Origin: an uncultured Clostridia bacterium
GTDB taxonomy: Bacteria > Bacillota > Clostridia > Christensenellales > Borkfalkiaceae
Assembly (NCBI GenBank): GCA_947631195.1
Contig: CANRKK010000002.1
Coordinates: 62,001 to 126,000, forward strand
Reading direction: 5' to 3'
DNA: 64,000 nucleotides
Part shown: one piece after another, positions 53,431-62,256 of the stretch
How the letters are laid out: the number at the start of each line of letters is the position of its first letter
How positions within the stretch are numbered: the stretch's first letter is position 1
Made by a program: the position numbers and the translations under genes
The notes under the pieces: model-generated
The model's input: only the letters and a program-made list of their open reading frames with translations
Database searches by the model: none
What the model was told of the DNA's origin: nothing

Positions 53431-54385
53431 TTTTGCCGCGGCTTTCCTCCGCCTCAAAGCCCTCTTCCGCCAAAAGTTTGTTTAGCCGCGCAGGCAGATT
53501 TGCCGACCTTATAAACAGCGCCGCCCTGCCCAAAAGCCACGCGAAAACCAAAATTTCGGACAGCACGCAGCAGAGTATCTTGCAGTATATGTTCATTCTT
53601 TTCCACAGCGACGGGGTGCGGACTATGTCCCCCTCCAGCCTGCCGTCCGCAAATACCGCGCGGTATATATAGGAGCCGTAAACCGCGCTTTTGCACAGCA
53701 AAAGTTGGAACGCGCCCTCCTTTACCGACTTGTTTTTCGACGGATTTTTAAGCACGTACGCGTTGTGCTCCCTGCCCGCCACCGAAAGTTTGGGGGCAAC
53801 CAAAATAAAGACCGCGCACGCGGCTATAAAGACGCCCACGCAACCGCCCGTCAACGCGTTGTACGGGGCCGCGTCCCCCGCGTCCGTAAAGCCGAGGATA
53901 GCAGTCTGCGTCGTCAGAATGGCTATGAGCGCCGTGCAAAAACTTATTATCTTTATGCTGCGGTAAAAGTGCCCGCGGCTCTTGGTGCGGAATATCCCCG
54001 CGACGGCAAAGCCGAGTTCGCAAAAGGAGATAAACGCAAGCAGCACGACGTAAGTCAGCCCGTGCGCGCGAACCGTCCGCTGCGCAAAGAGCGTGGCGCA
54101 CATAAAAAATATGTACGTCACGCTGGAAATCATCATAAATACCGCAACGAGAACATTGCGCTTTTTGAACGCCGCGCCCGCCTTTACGCCGAGCAGGCAC
54201 TGCACTTTGGCAACGAGCAACGCGGACGTATATAGGGCTATTATGCATAGGGCGGGGTCGGCAAACAATCCCACAACAAATTTTCCCGCCGCGAGCGCAA
54301 ACGAAAAGCACAGCGAAATAATCGTGTTTACTATCGTTTTTTTCTCAAAGGTCAGTCCCCTGTATTCGGCAAAGAGATTGCGCAT
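53420..54385 (-). CDS. Hypothetical multi-pass membrane protein
   Basis: 321 residues with about eight hydrophobic segments and basic loops. Not recognised; the pattern of paired helices is generic. It lies 23 bp after the upstream hypothetical gene and shares its promoter. A 12-mer motif copy (54397-54409) sits between the two genes. Confidence 0.75.
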   Translation of the reverse strand: MRNLFAEYRGLTFEKKTIVNTIISLCFSFALAAGKFVVGLFADPALCIIALYTSALLVAKVQCLLGVKAGAAFKKRNVLVAVFMMISSVTYIFFMCATLFAQRTVRAHGLTYVVLLAFISFCELGFAVAGIFRTKSRGHFYRSIKIISFCTALIAILTTQTAILGFTDAGDAAPYNALTGGCVGVFIAACAVFILVAPKLSVAGREHNAYVLKNPSKNKSVKEGAFQLLLCKSAVYGSYIYRAVFADGRLEGDIVRTPSLWKRMNIYCKILCCVLSEILVFAWLLGRAALFIRSANLPARLNKLLAEEGFEAEESRGKTAR

Positions 54386-54408
54386 TTTGCGGCTCCGTGT
54401 TGAGTTTT

Positions 54409-54945
54409 TCAGATAATTTCTGCGGATAAAAGCCCGTTTGCGCGCTCGAGGAGGTTATAAAAATTTTCCTCCCCCTGCTCTATGGCGGGCTGCACCTTGG
54501 CCCTTTTGCTCTGGACCGATTTTTTGTAAATAAAGTAGTTTACGCCGCACAATACAAGGCCCGCAACCCCCATAACTATGCCGCCGATAAGCGCGGGCAC
54601 GCTGTTCGGCATCGTCATCACAAGGCTCATGCCGCCGCCGAAGAGCAGGGCCGCGGCAACGCCGAAGATATAGGCGAATACGGCCGCGCCGAAAGTGACC
54701 GAACGCTTCAGCCCCAAAAGAGTTTCAAAGGCCTCCTCCGCCTGCCGCTCGGCCTTTACCAGCTCCTGTCTGTGCCGTATCTTCCTGTCCCTTTTCAAAG
54801 AAAGCGTCAGCCCGCCCGCAGGGGTGGTCACCGAGGAAACGATTTCCCAGCCCATAGCCTCATACATGTCGGCCGCGGCGGGACCGTTTTCCGCTTTTAC
54901 GGTCTTGGTTTTGTACTCGTATGCCACAAAGTTTTTTTCTTCCAT
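54409..54945 (-). CDS. Hypothetical membrane protein
   Basis: 178 residues. A soluble N-terminal part (about 1-55) with YKTKTVKAENGPAAADMYEAMGWEIVSSV resembles the DUF4177-like fold, followed by a charged helix, two membrane helices (about 85-110 and 117-140) and a short cytoplasmic tail. Not recognised. GGAGGTATAATATT precedes the ATG. Confidence 0.75.
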   Translation of the reverse strand: MEEKNFVAYEYKTKTVKAENGPAAADMYEAMGWEIVSSVTTPAGGLTLSLKRDRKIRHRQELVKAERQAEEAFETLLGLKRSVTFGAAVFAYIFGVAAALLFGGGMSLVMTMPNSVPALIGGIVMGVAGLVLCGVNYFIYKKSVQSKRAKVQPAIEQGEENFYNLLERANGLLSAEII

Positions 54946-55016
54946 AATATTATACCTCCAAAAATTTTTCCCCGCAAGAAAGACGGCGCCAGTTGACTTT
55001 TTCGCGAGACAAGTGT

Positions 55017-55045
55017 ATCATACTATAGACGGACGGGCATTGCAA
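55017..55045 (-). promoter_or_regulatory. Promoter of the 54.9-kb membrane operon
   Basis: On the minus strand TTGCAA (55040-55045), 17-bp spacer, TATGAT (55017-55022). The divergent TetR gene starts about 75 bp away and may control it. Confidence 0.65.
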
Positions 55046-55118
55046 GCAGACGGACGGGCGGTTGGACACATCCTGAAATTTGTTCTTTAAAATAATACAC
55101 ATACGGGGGTTTTGTATC

Positions 55119-55634
55119 GTGGAATACCTGCAGGAAGATTATACAAAATACTACATAGTGCAGGCGCTGTTTAAGCTGATGGGGGAATACGAATACGAAA
55201 AAATAAACGTCACCGACATTGCAAAAAAGGCGGGCGTGGGCAGGGCAACCTTCTACCGCTATTTTAAGCGCAAAGAGGACGTGCTGGTATATTATATGGA
55301 CCGCAACAGGCAAAATTTTATTTTTTCGCAGAGATACTATCCGAGATGCCGCGAGGACTATCTGGCGCTGGTTAAAAACGTGTTTGAACTGTTCAGGGAA
55401 AATAAGGAGCCGATAAAGCTGATGCGCAGGGCGAGGCTGGAATATATCTATCTCGACTTTTTAAACAAAAATTTTGCTGACATGTTCTGCGAGGAATATC
55501 CCGAACAAAACGGCTACGCCCCCTACCTTTACGCGGGGATGCTGTTCAACGTGTCTATGGCGTGGCTGGACGGCGACTGCGCGGGCAGCGCGGACGACCT
55601 TGCCGAAGTTGTGGTAAACGCCATATATAACTGA
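55119..55634 (+). CDS. TetR-family transcriptional regulator
   Basis: About 171 residues from a GTG at 55119, with GGGGG upstream; an upstream TTG (55080) is less likely. The N-terminal helix-turn-helix is INVTDIAKKAGVGRATFYRYFKRKEDVLVYYM. The ligand domain is helical and unclassified. It is divergent from the membrane gene pair at 53.4-54.9 kb, a typical arrangement for a local repressor. Confidence 0.88.
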   Translation: MEYLQEDYTKYYIVQALFKLMGEYEYEKINVTDIAKKAGVGRATFYRYFKRKEDVLVYYMDRNRQNFIFSQRYYPRCREDYLALVKNVFELFRENKEPIKLMRRARLEYIYLDFLNKNFADMFCEEYPEQNGYAPYLYAGMLFNVSMAWLDGDCAGSADDLAEVVVNAIYN

Positions 55635-55676
55635 ACCTCGCTTTTTATTTATTTTTTATTTTGCCGTTAAAATCGC

Positions 55677-55705
55677 TTGTTTTTTTCGGAAAAGGACTAT
55701 ATAAT
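55677..55705 (+). promoter_or_regulatory. Promoter of tRNA-Gln
   Basis: TTGTTT (55677-55682), 17-bp spacer, TATAAT (55700-55705), 20 bp before the tRNA. Confidence 0.65.
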
Positions 55706-55725
55706 AATTGAGTAATAAAAAATAT

Positions 55726-55800
55726 TGGGGCGTCGCCAAGCGGTAAGGCAACGGACTCTGACTCCGTCATTCGGGTGTTCGAATCACTTCGCCCCAGCCA
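55726..55800 (+). tRNA. tRNA-Gln (anticodon CTG)
   Basis: 75 nt with encoded CCA. Acceptor stem TGGGGCG/CGCCCCA, D arm GCCAAGCGGTAAGGC, anticodon arm ACGGACTCTGACTCCGT with CTG at the anticodon, T arm with TTCGAAT loop. The layout is like other bacterial tRNA-Gln. The downstream region holds an accessory defence operon, as is common at tRNA 3' ends. Confidence 0.93.
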
Positions 55801-55803
55801 AAA

Positions 55804-55859
55804 GCGCTGTTTTTCGTTCAATTTCAGGGTGTTTTGAACGATTAACGGCGCTTTTTTTA
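55804..55859 (+). terminator. Terminator after tRNA-Gln
   Basis: AGCGC...GCGCT outer stem and CGTTCAA/TTGAACG inner stem, followed by a run of seven T. Confidence 0.75.
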
Positions 55860-56077
55860 TGCAATTTTGGCTTGTTGTGAGTGATTTTTGGGGACTTTTG
55901 GGGGACCAAATTGACCGCATATTTGCAGCTTACAACCGCCGCGCACGGCACATATCGTTTTTTACAACGAAAAAGCCGCCGACTGCTATTCGCAAACCAC
56001 CGGCTTTATCCGTATTCGGCAACTTCAATTTGCTCTATATTTGTTATGCATCCTATAAAATTTTTTTTGCCAAATAT

Positions 56078-57151
56078 TTATTTGTTGGGAATGATTAACC
56101 TCAATGTTTCTATTTCAGCTAAAGTCATATTTTCAAAACCTTCTTTAACTTTTGAGTAGACTAAAGAGCTGTACGTTGTTTGATGTATTGCCTCTTGAAT
56201 AAAAACATTTTCTATCCCCTCGTTTAAATGATTGTTTTTAATGAAGAAAACAACTCTATGATAAGTTATTTTTCCGTCCGAAAGCAACTTGCCATCTTTA
56301 GTAGTTACTGCATCCTCTATTAGTTTATTAAAAATGTCTACTGCGCGATAAGGATGCGTTTTATTGGGGTTCATAATGGCGGTGACATTTGATGTTAATT
56401 CATACTTTCCTGTGTCTGTTTTAAGCGCTAATGTCCCAATTATTTTTAATGTCGGGTCCCCGGATATTTCATCAAAGTGCCCTTCCTTGATTAACTTGAA
56501 TTTCGACAGCACACTTTCGTCAAGAACGATACCGTTTTCATAATTGTCCGCTGTTATAAGTTTCCCGTTTTTGGCATCTATGACCAAAGCGTTGTCAAGC
56601 CCGATTTTAGCAATCTCACCCAAGAATTTCATCCATTTTTCTTGTTCGCACTTACGCTTGTTCTCAATTATAGCACTCAACTCGGCATATTGAATTTTTT
56701 TGACCGAATCGTTGTATCTGTAAAATATATCTCCCGGCTTTATGTCATTTGAATAGCTTGTTGCAAATATATGTGGTTTGTTTTTAGATTCGGGTATAAA
56801 AAGGATAATGAAACGTTTATCGCCAATCTTATGCAGATAATGTTTATATTCTAAATTAGGTTGGCATGAAGTTAGTATTCGTCCTCTGGTGGATTCCGAA
56901 TCCATATTAGTTTTATAGTAATTGATTTTGGAATCGGTAAGGCCTTTTAATTCTCTGTCGGTGGGTTCAACTCCGAATAGAATATAACCTCCGCGATTAT
57001 TGGCCAATCCATTCATAGTTTTGAAAATCTCGACATCAATATTAAAATTGACCTTATATTCAACGTCGTAGGCTTCAGGAGCTATTAATCTGCCATCCTC
57101 ATCGCAACAGAAAAGGGCATCAAGTATTTCTTTGGAAAACTCTTCGTTCAT
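56078..57151 (-). CDS. Schlafen/AlbA_2-type putative DNA-binding protein of the RM island
   Basis: 357 residues from the ATG at 57151 (AAGGGAG upstream). The N-terminal region has the AlbA_2/divergent AAA pattern EYKVNF...FKTMNGLANNRGGYILFGVE followed by GLTDSKIN, seen in Schlafen-like and transcription-factor proteins. The rest has no recognised domain; a C-terminal helical part is likely. It follows the restriction subunit by 17 bp and so belongs to the type III RM operon as a third gene. Possible roles are regulation or an extra defence activity; this is inference from position. Confidence 0.8.
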   Translation of the reverse strand: MNEEFSKEILDALFCCDEDGRLIAPEAYDVEYKVNFNIDVEIFKTMNGLANNRGGYILFGVEPTDRELKGLTDSKINYYKTNMDSESTRGRILTSCQPNLEYKHYLHKIGDKRFIILFIPESKNKPHIFATSYSNDIKPGDIFYRYNDSVKKIQYAELSAIIENKRKCEQEKWMKFLGEIAKIGLDNALVIDAKNGKLITADNYENGIVLDESVLSKFKLIKEGHFDEISGDPTLKIIGTLALKTDTGKYELTSNVTAIMNPNKTHPYRAVDIFNKLIEDAVTTKDGKLLSDGKITYHRVVFFIKNNHLNEGIENVFIQEAIHQTTYSSLVYSKVKEGFENMTLAEIETLRLIIPNK

Positions 57152-57168
57152 ATACGCTCCCTTAACAG

Positions 57169-59379
57169 TTAGAACACTTCTTCGAGCGGCTGCCAATGGT
57201 CGTCTGCCATATCAATTGCGAAAACCGTATTGTTAATATACAGTCGGTTATCTTTATCGCGGACAAATCCCCAATGCAGTCCTTTCTCCTGCGCATAGTG
57301 TTTGAAAGCATTGAATTTGTTTTCAATCTGAATATCAATATTTTTGTCTTTGCCCTTACTTTCGCCGCCTTTGGTTTCAATTACCCAAACCGTTCCGTCC
57401 TTCATTTTTACGATATAGTCCGCATAAAAAAGCCATTGACGCCGTAGCGCGTCAACATAGACGATAGAAAAATACTGTTGTCCCGAATCGCCGTTTTTAT
57501 AGACCCAATCTATATCCGCCCGCGTTTCGCAATATTGCTCGAACAGCATTTCCGAAGTACTGCGGACAAGGCTTGTCGCAAAACCCGAAGTATAATCCTC
57601 ATAGGCGTTATTCAGATATTCGGTTTCATTTTTTACATTGCTATCGTACTTAAAAAAGTCTTGTTCGGGGATATGAAAAGCGATAGTTTTCGGGTGAATG
57701 GGAAGTTCCAATTGCTCTGCCAAATTTGCCGTTGCTTCACGGAAATCCTGACGGAGCTTTTTTTCGTTATTTATGACAAACGCATAAAATTCCCGCGTTT
57801 CAAGCGCAACGAGCTTTTTGTTTGCCATAAGCCCTTTACGGAAAAGCCGTTCCAAAATTGCCTTGACTTTGACCGTCTGCATCCCGATTGCCGTTTTAAT
57901 GGAATCCACGGCATGTAGCAAATAAATTCCGTGCTTATGGGTACTTACTTCCCTGTGAATGGAACGGTAGTTGTCGCTATTGGCTACTGCAACCGTCCTT
58001 ACAAACTCGCCTTCGAGGACTTGTCCGCGAATCGTATCCCCAAATATATACCCCGCGTCGGCAAGGAGCATTTTATTTTGCTTTTTATCGCTTCCGAGCT
58101 TATACTTGTCCACAAGAAAATCATATAGCTTATACAAAACGTCTCTCTCGCCCAATCCGCCGAAGTCGAGGTCGCGCATCTGCTTTTCGAGCGTAAAAGT
58201 TTTGCATTTATCTTTAAGGAAAAGACGGCGGGTTTCGTATGCCTTGTCTACGGAAGCCAAAAGTCCTGTCTTATATTTTTCGTCAAAGGTATATACATAG
58301 CAAAAATCAAGGAGGTCGTCCTCATAATGGACCGCTTCGGGCATTCTGCGTATGCGCCCGATTGTTTGAATTTCAAAGCTCTCGCTCATTCCTTCACGGA
58401 GCTTTACAAGAATTTTTGCGCGCGGGCAATCCCAGCCCGTAGATATCGCCTGTTTCATTAAGAGAAATATGGGGATTCCGTCGTTCTCCGTCAGATTTTC
58501 GGGCAAGTCGCGCTTGTCCTCGCTCATCCATTTAGATACCATGCCGTTGTCGTATGTATAACCCATGGATTCCAATTTCTTCTCCACGGCGGCAATCGTT
58601 TCGGGTTGTCCGTTCGGGAATTGTATCAAGACAAGCGGGCGAATAGTCTTGCCGAGAGCGTTATAATGACTTGCAATGTCCTTGCGTTTGCGATCTGCAA
58701 GGTCAAGCAAGCAGTCATAATCTTCATCAACGGTCATTCCCTCGGTGATACCCTCGTTTACATATAACGCTTTTGTGATAAGCCCCGCATTGATTACGTC
58801 AAGTTCGTCGATCTCAAAATATTCAAACCGCTTGTTTTCTTCTGCCGTTGCGCTTACTCGGATAATATTCTTTGCGGAAAAAGCGTCTATAACGGCTTTC
58901 GCTTTGGCGGTATTGTTAGAGTGTTCCTCGTCGATGATGACGATAAATTGCAGATTGGAACGGTACGCCTCGGCGATTCTGTCGTATAGGTTTTTACGTT
59001 CGCCTTCGCGGAGTGCCGTATTGCCCGTTTTTGTCACCAATTCCCAATTCACAAACGTCGTACTTCCTGCGGAAAAACCGCCTTGCAATGCGTCAAACAA
59101 AGTTTGTGTATGGCGGTGAGGAGCGTATTTTTGCATTTTTTTACGGCTTTGTTCTTCCAAATCGCCTTTGCCGGGGCATAGCCATATAAAGGCGGTATTG
59201 CCATCGATTTTGTCAAGATATTCTTCAACAAAGTCTATCAGGATAATCGTCTTGCCCGAACCTGTCGGGGACTTCATAACGATTGTCTGCTTGCTGTTAT
59301 CGTCGCCTACAAGGTCAATCAGCTTTAATACCGCCTTTTCTTGAAAATCAAAAAGATTTATTGCAATGCCGCCTACCAT
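57169..59379 (-). CDS. Type III restriction enzyme subunit Res
   Basis: 736 residues. Superfamily 2 helicase: Walker A SPTGSGKT, DEEH box (VIIDEEHSNN), further motifs SATAE and QTIGRIRRMPEA. The C-terminal PD-(D/E)xK endonuclease region shows ADYIVKMKDGTVWVIETKGG. It cuts DNA when two unmodified sites are met, together with Mod. Its ATG overlaps the mod stop by 7 bases, so the two are co-translated. Shorter than classical Res (about 900-970), a compact type seen in gut Bacillota. Confidence 0.92.
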   Translation of the reverse strand: MVGGIAINLFDFQEKAVLKLIDLVGDDNSKQTIVMKSPTGSGKTIILIDFVEEYLDKIDGNTAFIWLCPGKGDLEEQSRKKMQKYAPHRHTQTLFDALQGGFSAGSTTFVNWELVTKTGNTALREGERKNLYDRIAEAYRSNLQFIVIIDEEHSNNTAKAKAVIDAFSAKNIIRVSATAEENKRFEYFEIDELDVINAGLITKALYVNEGITEGMTVDEDYDCLLDLADRKRKDIASHYNALGKTIRPLVLIQFPNGQPETIAAVEKKLESMGYTYDNGMVSKWMSEDKRDLPENLTENDGIPIFLLMKQAISTGWDCPRAKILVKLREGMSESFEIQTIGRIRRMPEAVHYEDDLLDFCYVYTFDEKYKTGLLASVDKAYETRRLFLKDKCKTFTLEKQMRDLDFGGLGERDVLYKLYDFLVDKYKLGSDKKQNKMLLADAGYIFGDTIRGQVLEGEFVRTVAVANSDNYRSIHREVSTHKHGIYLLHAVDSIKTAIGMQTVKVKAILERLFRKGLMANKKLVALETREFYAFVINNEKKLRQDFREATANLAEQLELPIHPKTIAFHIPEQDFFKYDSNVKNETEYLNNAYEDYTSGFATSLVRSTSEMLFEQYCETRADIDWVYKNGDSGQQYFSIVYVDALRRQWLFYADYIVKMKDGTVWVIETKGGESKGKDKNIDIQIENKFNAFKHYAQEKGLHWGFVRDKDNRLYINNTVFAIDMADDHWQPLEEVF

Positions 59380-61181
59380 GCTTCGCCCATCTCCTTTAAT
59401 TCAAATTTGAAATAATAATCCGGTATGATATGAATTTCAACCCCGTCAAACTTTTTCGTCTGCCTTGTCGTCATCATAACGCTTTTGGAAATATACAGAG
59501 CCTTTGCATTGGGATAGTCCTGCCAATTCGCTTCCAACTCGTCCATTTCCGCATCGGTGAGTATCATGATATATTCTTTTCCGTCGATGTCAACGCCGTG
59601 TTCAAGCTGTATCATTTCCGCGATATGCCCGTTGAGCCGTTCGGAAAGTTCTTCGTCGTTCCGCGGGACAAAATCTGTACGGTAGTATTTGAGATTGGCG
59701 GGAAGCGGAGCGAATTTTCCGTGTCCGCTTATTACGTTTTTCATTCGCGGATAGGTCTTTTCGTCACAAATGGCATTTTCATTGTTGGTGCAAAGAATAA
59801 ACCGCCGCGAGCCGCCATCCTTTTGATTGAGAGCCAACACTGCATGTCCCGTCGTTCCGCTTCCTGCAAAAAAATCAAGAACGCAAATATCTTTTGACGG
59901 ATAAAGGGAAACAACTTGTTTCAAAAGATCAACCGGCTTTTTGCCGTTTGCAAATTCTACAGCGCCCTCTTTTGTTAAATTCTTTGTCCCCTGAATAAAA
60001 TTCCAATACGTGCCCTGTAAAGTCTTTTTGTAAAGTAATCCATCGCGTTCTTCCATAACGTCGGCAAGCCATGCAAAAAGTCTGAAATTTTCACCCTTAT
60101 AATACTGCTCATACATGCGCCCTTTATTTTTGCCTGTTTTGGGAATATACATAACAGAATATAAATCGCCGTTATCGCCAAGTTCACTCACCTTTTTCAT
60201 AACGCGCGGTCTTATAGAGCTTTGAGGCATTGCAGTTTGGAATATCTTTTTTGCATATTTTTTATAAATGTCTAATTCGGGAACCCCCTCGTCCTTTGCA
60301 AGCGACGAAACGGAAGAAATCTTATAATTGTTGCAACGGAATATCTTTATCTCGTTGCCGTCACCGTCTGTTGTCGAACCTATATATTCTTTATCGCCCG
60401 CATTTACCAAAACGCCGGTATATTTCCAACTGATACCTTCAGACTTATAACGCTCAATCATCGAGCCCAACTCTTCATATTCATATGCGCCGTTGAATAA
60501 TGGAAGCAGAGAATAATTTTTTGCGTAAATCAGGATATATTCGCAGTTCTTTTTAAATCGTTTATCTTCGCCTCCGCCGGAAGCGCCTGCAATATTTTTC
60601 ATGTTTACGCTTATGACGTTCAAAAAGTTGCTTTCGTCAAAAATATCGTCACAAAGTATTTTTAACTGTGCAAGCTCAATATCGCTTATTTGTATAAAGA
60701 TAACGCCTTGCTCGGAAAGTAAATTCCGTGCAATTTTTAATCGTTTCTCCATAAAGGAAAGCCATTTGGAATGTTTGAAGGAATCTTCTTCCTCAACACA
60801 TTTATCGTCATAAATAAAATCTTTATTGCCCGTATTATAGGGCGGGTCAATATAAATAAGGTCGATTTTACCCTTGTGCGTTTTCTCCAAAAGGTAGAGG
60901 CTGTGCAGGTTGTCGCCCTCCAAAAGAAAATTATAACCCTCGTCGGGCGCGGCAGTAATTTCCCGTTCTTTTACTTCCGTAAAAACGGGAATATTCGTCT
61001 TCATTTGAACGTCAACGTTTTCCTCGTGTTCCTCCCAAACAAGACCGTACTTCTTTGACACAAGCTCGTTTTCGATTTCCCCAAGCGCGATTAACATTTC
61101 GTCGTCGCTCTTGTGTTCTTCCTTGATTTTATTTAAAAATTCAAGCATTCTCTGCCGCTTCTTCTGCGATAAATTAGGCAT
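59373..61181 (-). CDS. Type III DNA methyltransferase subunit Mod
   Basis: 602 residues. Beta-class N6-adenine methyltransferase: motif IV DPPYNTG (in LIYIDPPYNTGNKDF) precedes SAM motif I DFFAGSGTTGHAV. The central region between them would hold the target recognition domain. It methylates one strand of an asymmetric site and gives Res its specificity; the site cannot be read from sequence. AGGAGG precedes the ATG. AT-richer than the surrounding genes, consistent with horizontal transfer. Confidence 0.93.
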   Translation of the reverse strand: MPNLSQKKRQRMLEFLNKIKEEHKSDDEMLIALGEIENELVSKKYGLVWEEHEENVDVQMKTNIPVFTEVKEREITAAPDEGYNFLLEGDNLHSLYLLEKTHKGKIDLIYIDPPYNTGNKDFIYDDKCVEEEDSFKHSKWLSFMEKRLKIARNLLSEQGVIFIQISDIELAQLKILCDDIFDESNFLNVISVNMKNIAGASGGGEDKRFKKNCEYILIYAKNYSLLPLFNGAYEYEELGSMIERYKSEGISWKYTGVLVNAGDKEYIGSTTDGDGNEIKIFRCNNYKISSVSSLAKDEGVPELDIYKKYAKKIFQTAMPQSSIRPRVMKKVSELGDNGDLYSVMYIPKTGKNKGRMYEQYYKGENFRLFAWLADVMEERDGLLYKKTLQGTYWNFIQGTKNLTKEGAVEFANGKKPVDLLKQVVSLYPSKDICVLDFFAGSGTTGHAVLALNQKDGGSRRFILCTNNENAICDEKTYPRMKNVISGHGKFAPLPANLKYYRTDFVPRNDEELSERLNGHIAEMIQLEHGVDIDGKEYIMILTDAEMDELEANWQDYPNAKALYISKSVMMTTRQTKKFDGVEIHIIPDYYFKFELKEMGEAW

Positions 61182-61247
61182 GTTTTCCTCCTAAACAGTG
61201 AGTTTTTGAAGTTCTCTCAAAAAAAATAAAACAATGTTCCCGAAAAT

Positions 61248-61349
61248 TCATATATACTCGTCCTCGTCGTCCATGTCCATCAGTATCATATCTTCAAGTC
61301 GGCTTTCTTCGGAGTCGTCCTCGCCGAATATCCAATCAAAAATGCCCAT
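61248..61349 (-). CDS. 33-residue acidic microprotein upstream of the RM operon
   Basis: Starts MGIFDWIFGEDDSEES and ends MDMDDEDEYI: a hydrophobic N-terminus followed by a strongly acidic stretch (about 15 Asp/Glu). GGAGG lies 5-6 bases before the ATG and a TATAAT box (61366-61371) just upstream. It is on the same strand as mod, 66 bp away, and may be the first gene of that operon. It is not recognised; an acidic, DNA-mimic-like role is only speculation. Confidence 0.5.
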   Translation of the reverse strand: MGIFDWIFGEDDSEESRLEDMILMDMDDEDEYI

Positions 61350-61454
61350 TTCAGCCTCCGCAAACATTATACAATACTGATTATGGCAAAAACTCCACCT
61401 TATATAGAATAACATTTTTCGGCGGCAAAAGCAATAGGCAAGGCTACAAAAAAA

Positions 61455-61485
61455 CGGGCGGTAAGGAAAAATTCCCTATCGCCCG
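61455..61485 (-). terminator. Terminator, minus strand
   Basis: CGGGCG...CGCCCG hairpin with additional inner pairing, followed on the minus strand by TTTTTTTG. It ends transcription coming from the 62-kb side. Confidence 0.75.
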
Positions 61486-61489
61486 AAAG

Positions 61490-61790
61490 AATATGTATGT
61501 CACAATGCTTTTTGCGTTGTGACAATCGGCTTGGGTCGCATCCGATAATTGCGTCATAGATATTATTACAGCCGCTATGCCGTCAGTCCTTACGGAATTC
61601 GTTTGGCAGATTCACCCCGCATACCGATTGGCTTATGCGGTAGCCGGCGACAAATCAGCATTGCGCCAACGCTCCGTCAGTTCCCTGACGGTCGGGTAGA
61701 TTTGGTTGGTTATCCGCACTCGCCACGTGGAGGCATCTACATAAGTGCGCAGGCTTGCTTTTTGCAAGCCTTATTTATTTAAAAGCGCGA
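61490..61790. other. Hairpin-rich gene-free stretch, possible structured RNA
   Basis: Several stems occur in 300 bp: TGTCACAATGC/GCGTTGTGACA (about 61498-61524), CCGCATA/TATGCGG, CCGTCAG/CTGACGG, GCACT/AGTGC, and GGCTTGC/GCAAGCC (about 61751-61769) followed by a T-rich stretch on the plus strand. No gene is credible. Could be an RNA or the 3' untranslated region of the HAD gene. Orientation undecided. Confidence 0.3.
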
Positions 61791-62235
61791 CGGCTTTTTT
61801 AACGTGGCTTTCTTCAAGACCGTAACCGGAGCGGGGATTTGTTTTGACTACATATTGCGTTAAATCTCCCCAGCCGAAAGCATAGTCGTCTAAAATCGCA
61901 AAGGTCTCGACGCTGTGAGCGGCTATCCATGCCCTTACCTCTTCGCCGCGCAAAATCACCCGCCCGAAGTCCTCCGTCTTGCCGGAAATCTTTAATCCGT
62001 ACCTTTCAAAAATCTCCCTGATATAATTGCCGTTTTGGTCGCACTTGCGCGGGTCGCTGTCCCAATGGTTGCGCCACGACGACGTAAGCACGATTTCCGC
62101 GCCAGTTCGGTCTATTATCTCCTTTAAAAGCGGCAGGCGCGTCTCGTCTATGTTGGACAAAACATTCCAATCGCGCACCGCGTCATAGGCGTCGGAATTG
62201 AGAACCCCGTCTATATCTAAAAACAGAACTTTTAT
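61771..62235 (-). CDS. HAD-superfamily protein with apparent AUA start
   Basis: 154 residues if translation starts at ATA (62233-62235). The first codons then give MKVLFLDIDGVLNS, the essential HAD motif I; TSSWR is the region of motif II and DDYAFGWG resembles motif IV. The fold resembles the HAD domain found in Swiss-Army-Knife RNA-repair proteins. No ATG, GTG or TTG lies between the upstream stop and motif I, but GGGAGGG sits 9 bases before the ATA. The first common start (GTG at 62178) would delete motif I. Either a rare AUA start or a start lost by mutation. Confidence 0.65.
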   Translation of the reverse strand: MKVLFLDIDGVLNSDAYDAVRDWNVLSNIDETRLPLLKEIIDRTGAEIVLTSSWRNHWDSDPRKCDQNGNYIREIFERYGLKISGKTEDFGRVILRGEEVRAWIAAHSVETFAILDDYAFGWGDLTQYVVKTNPRSGYGLEESHVKKAVALLNK

Positions 62236-62256
62236 TTTTGTGTCCCTCCCATACTC

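Noticed and set aside
55645-55920. Minus-strand open frame containing GRSDSNTRMTESESVALPL
   Set aside because: It runs antisense through tRNA-Gln; this is a well-known false gene over tRNA genes.
55860-56077. Integrase remnant or att site after tRNA-Gln
   Set aside because: No convincing integrase motif and no second copy of the tRNA 3' end was found by eye in the window.
57151-57196. Longer start (57196) for the Schlafen-like gene
   Set aside because: It would overlap res and lacks a ribosome site; the ATG at 57151 has AAGGGAG.
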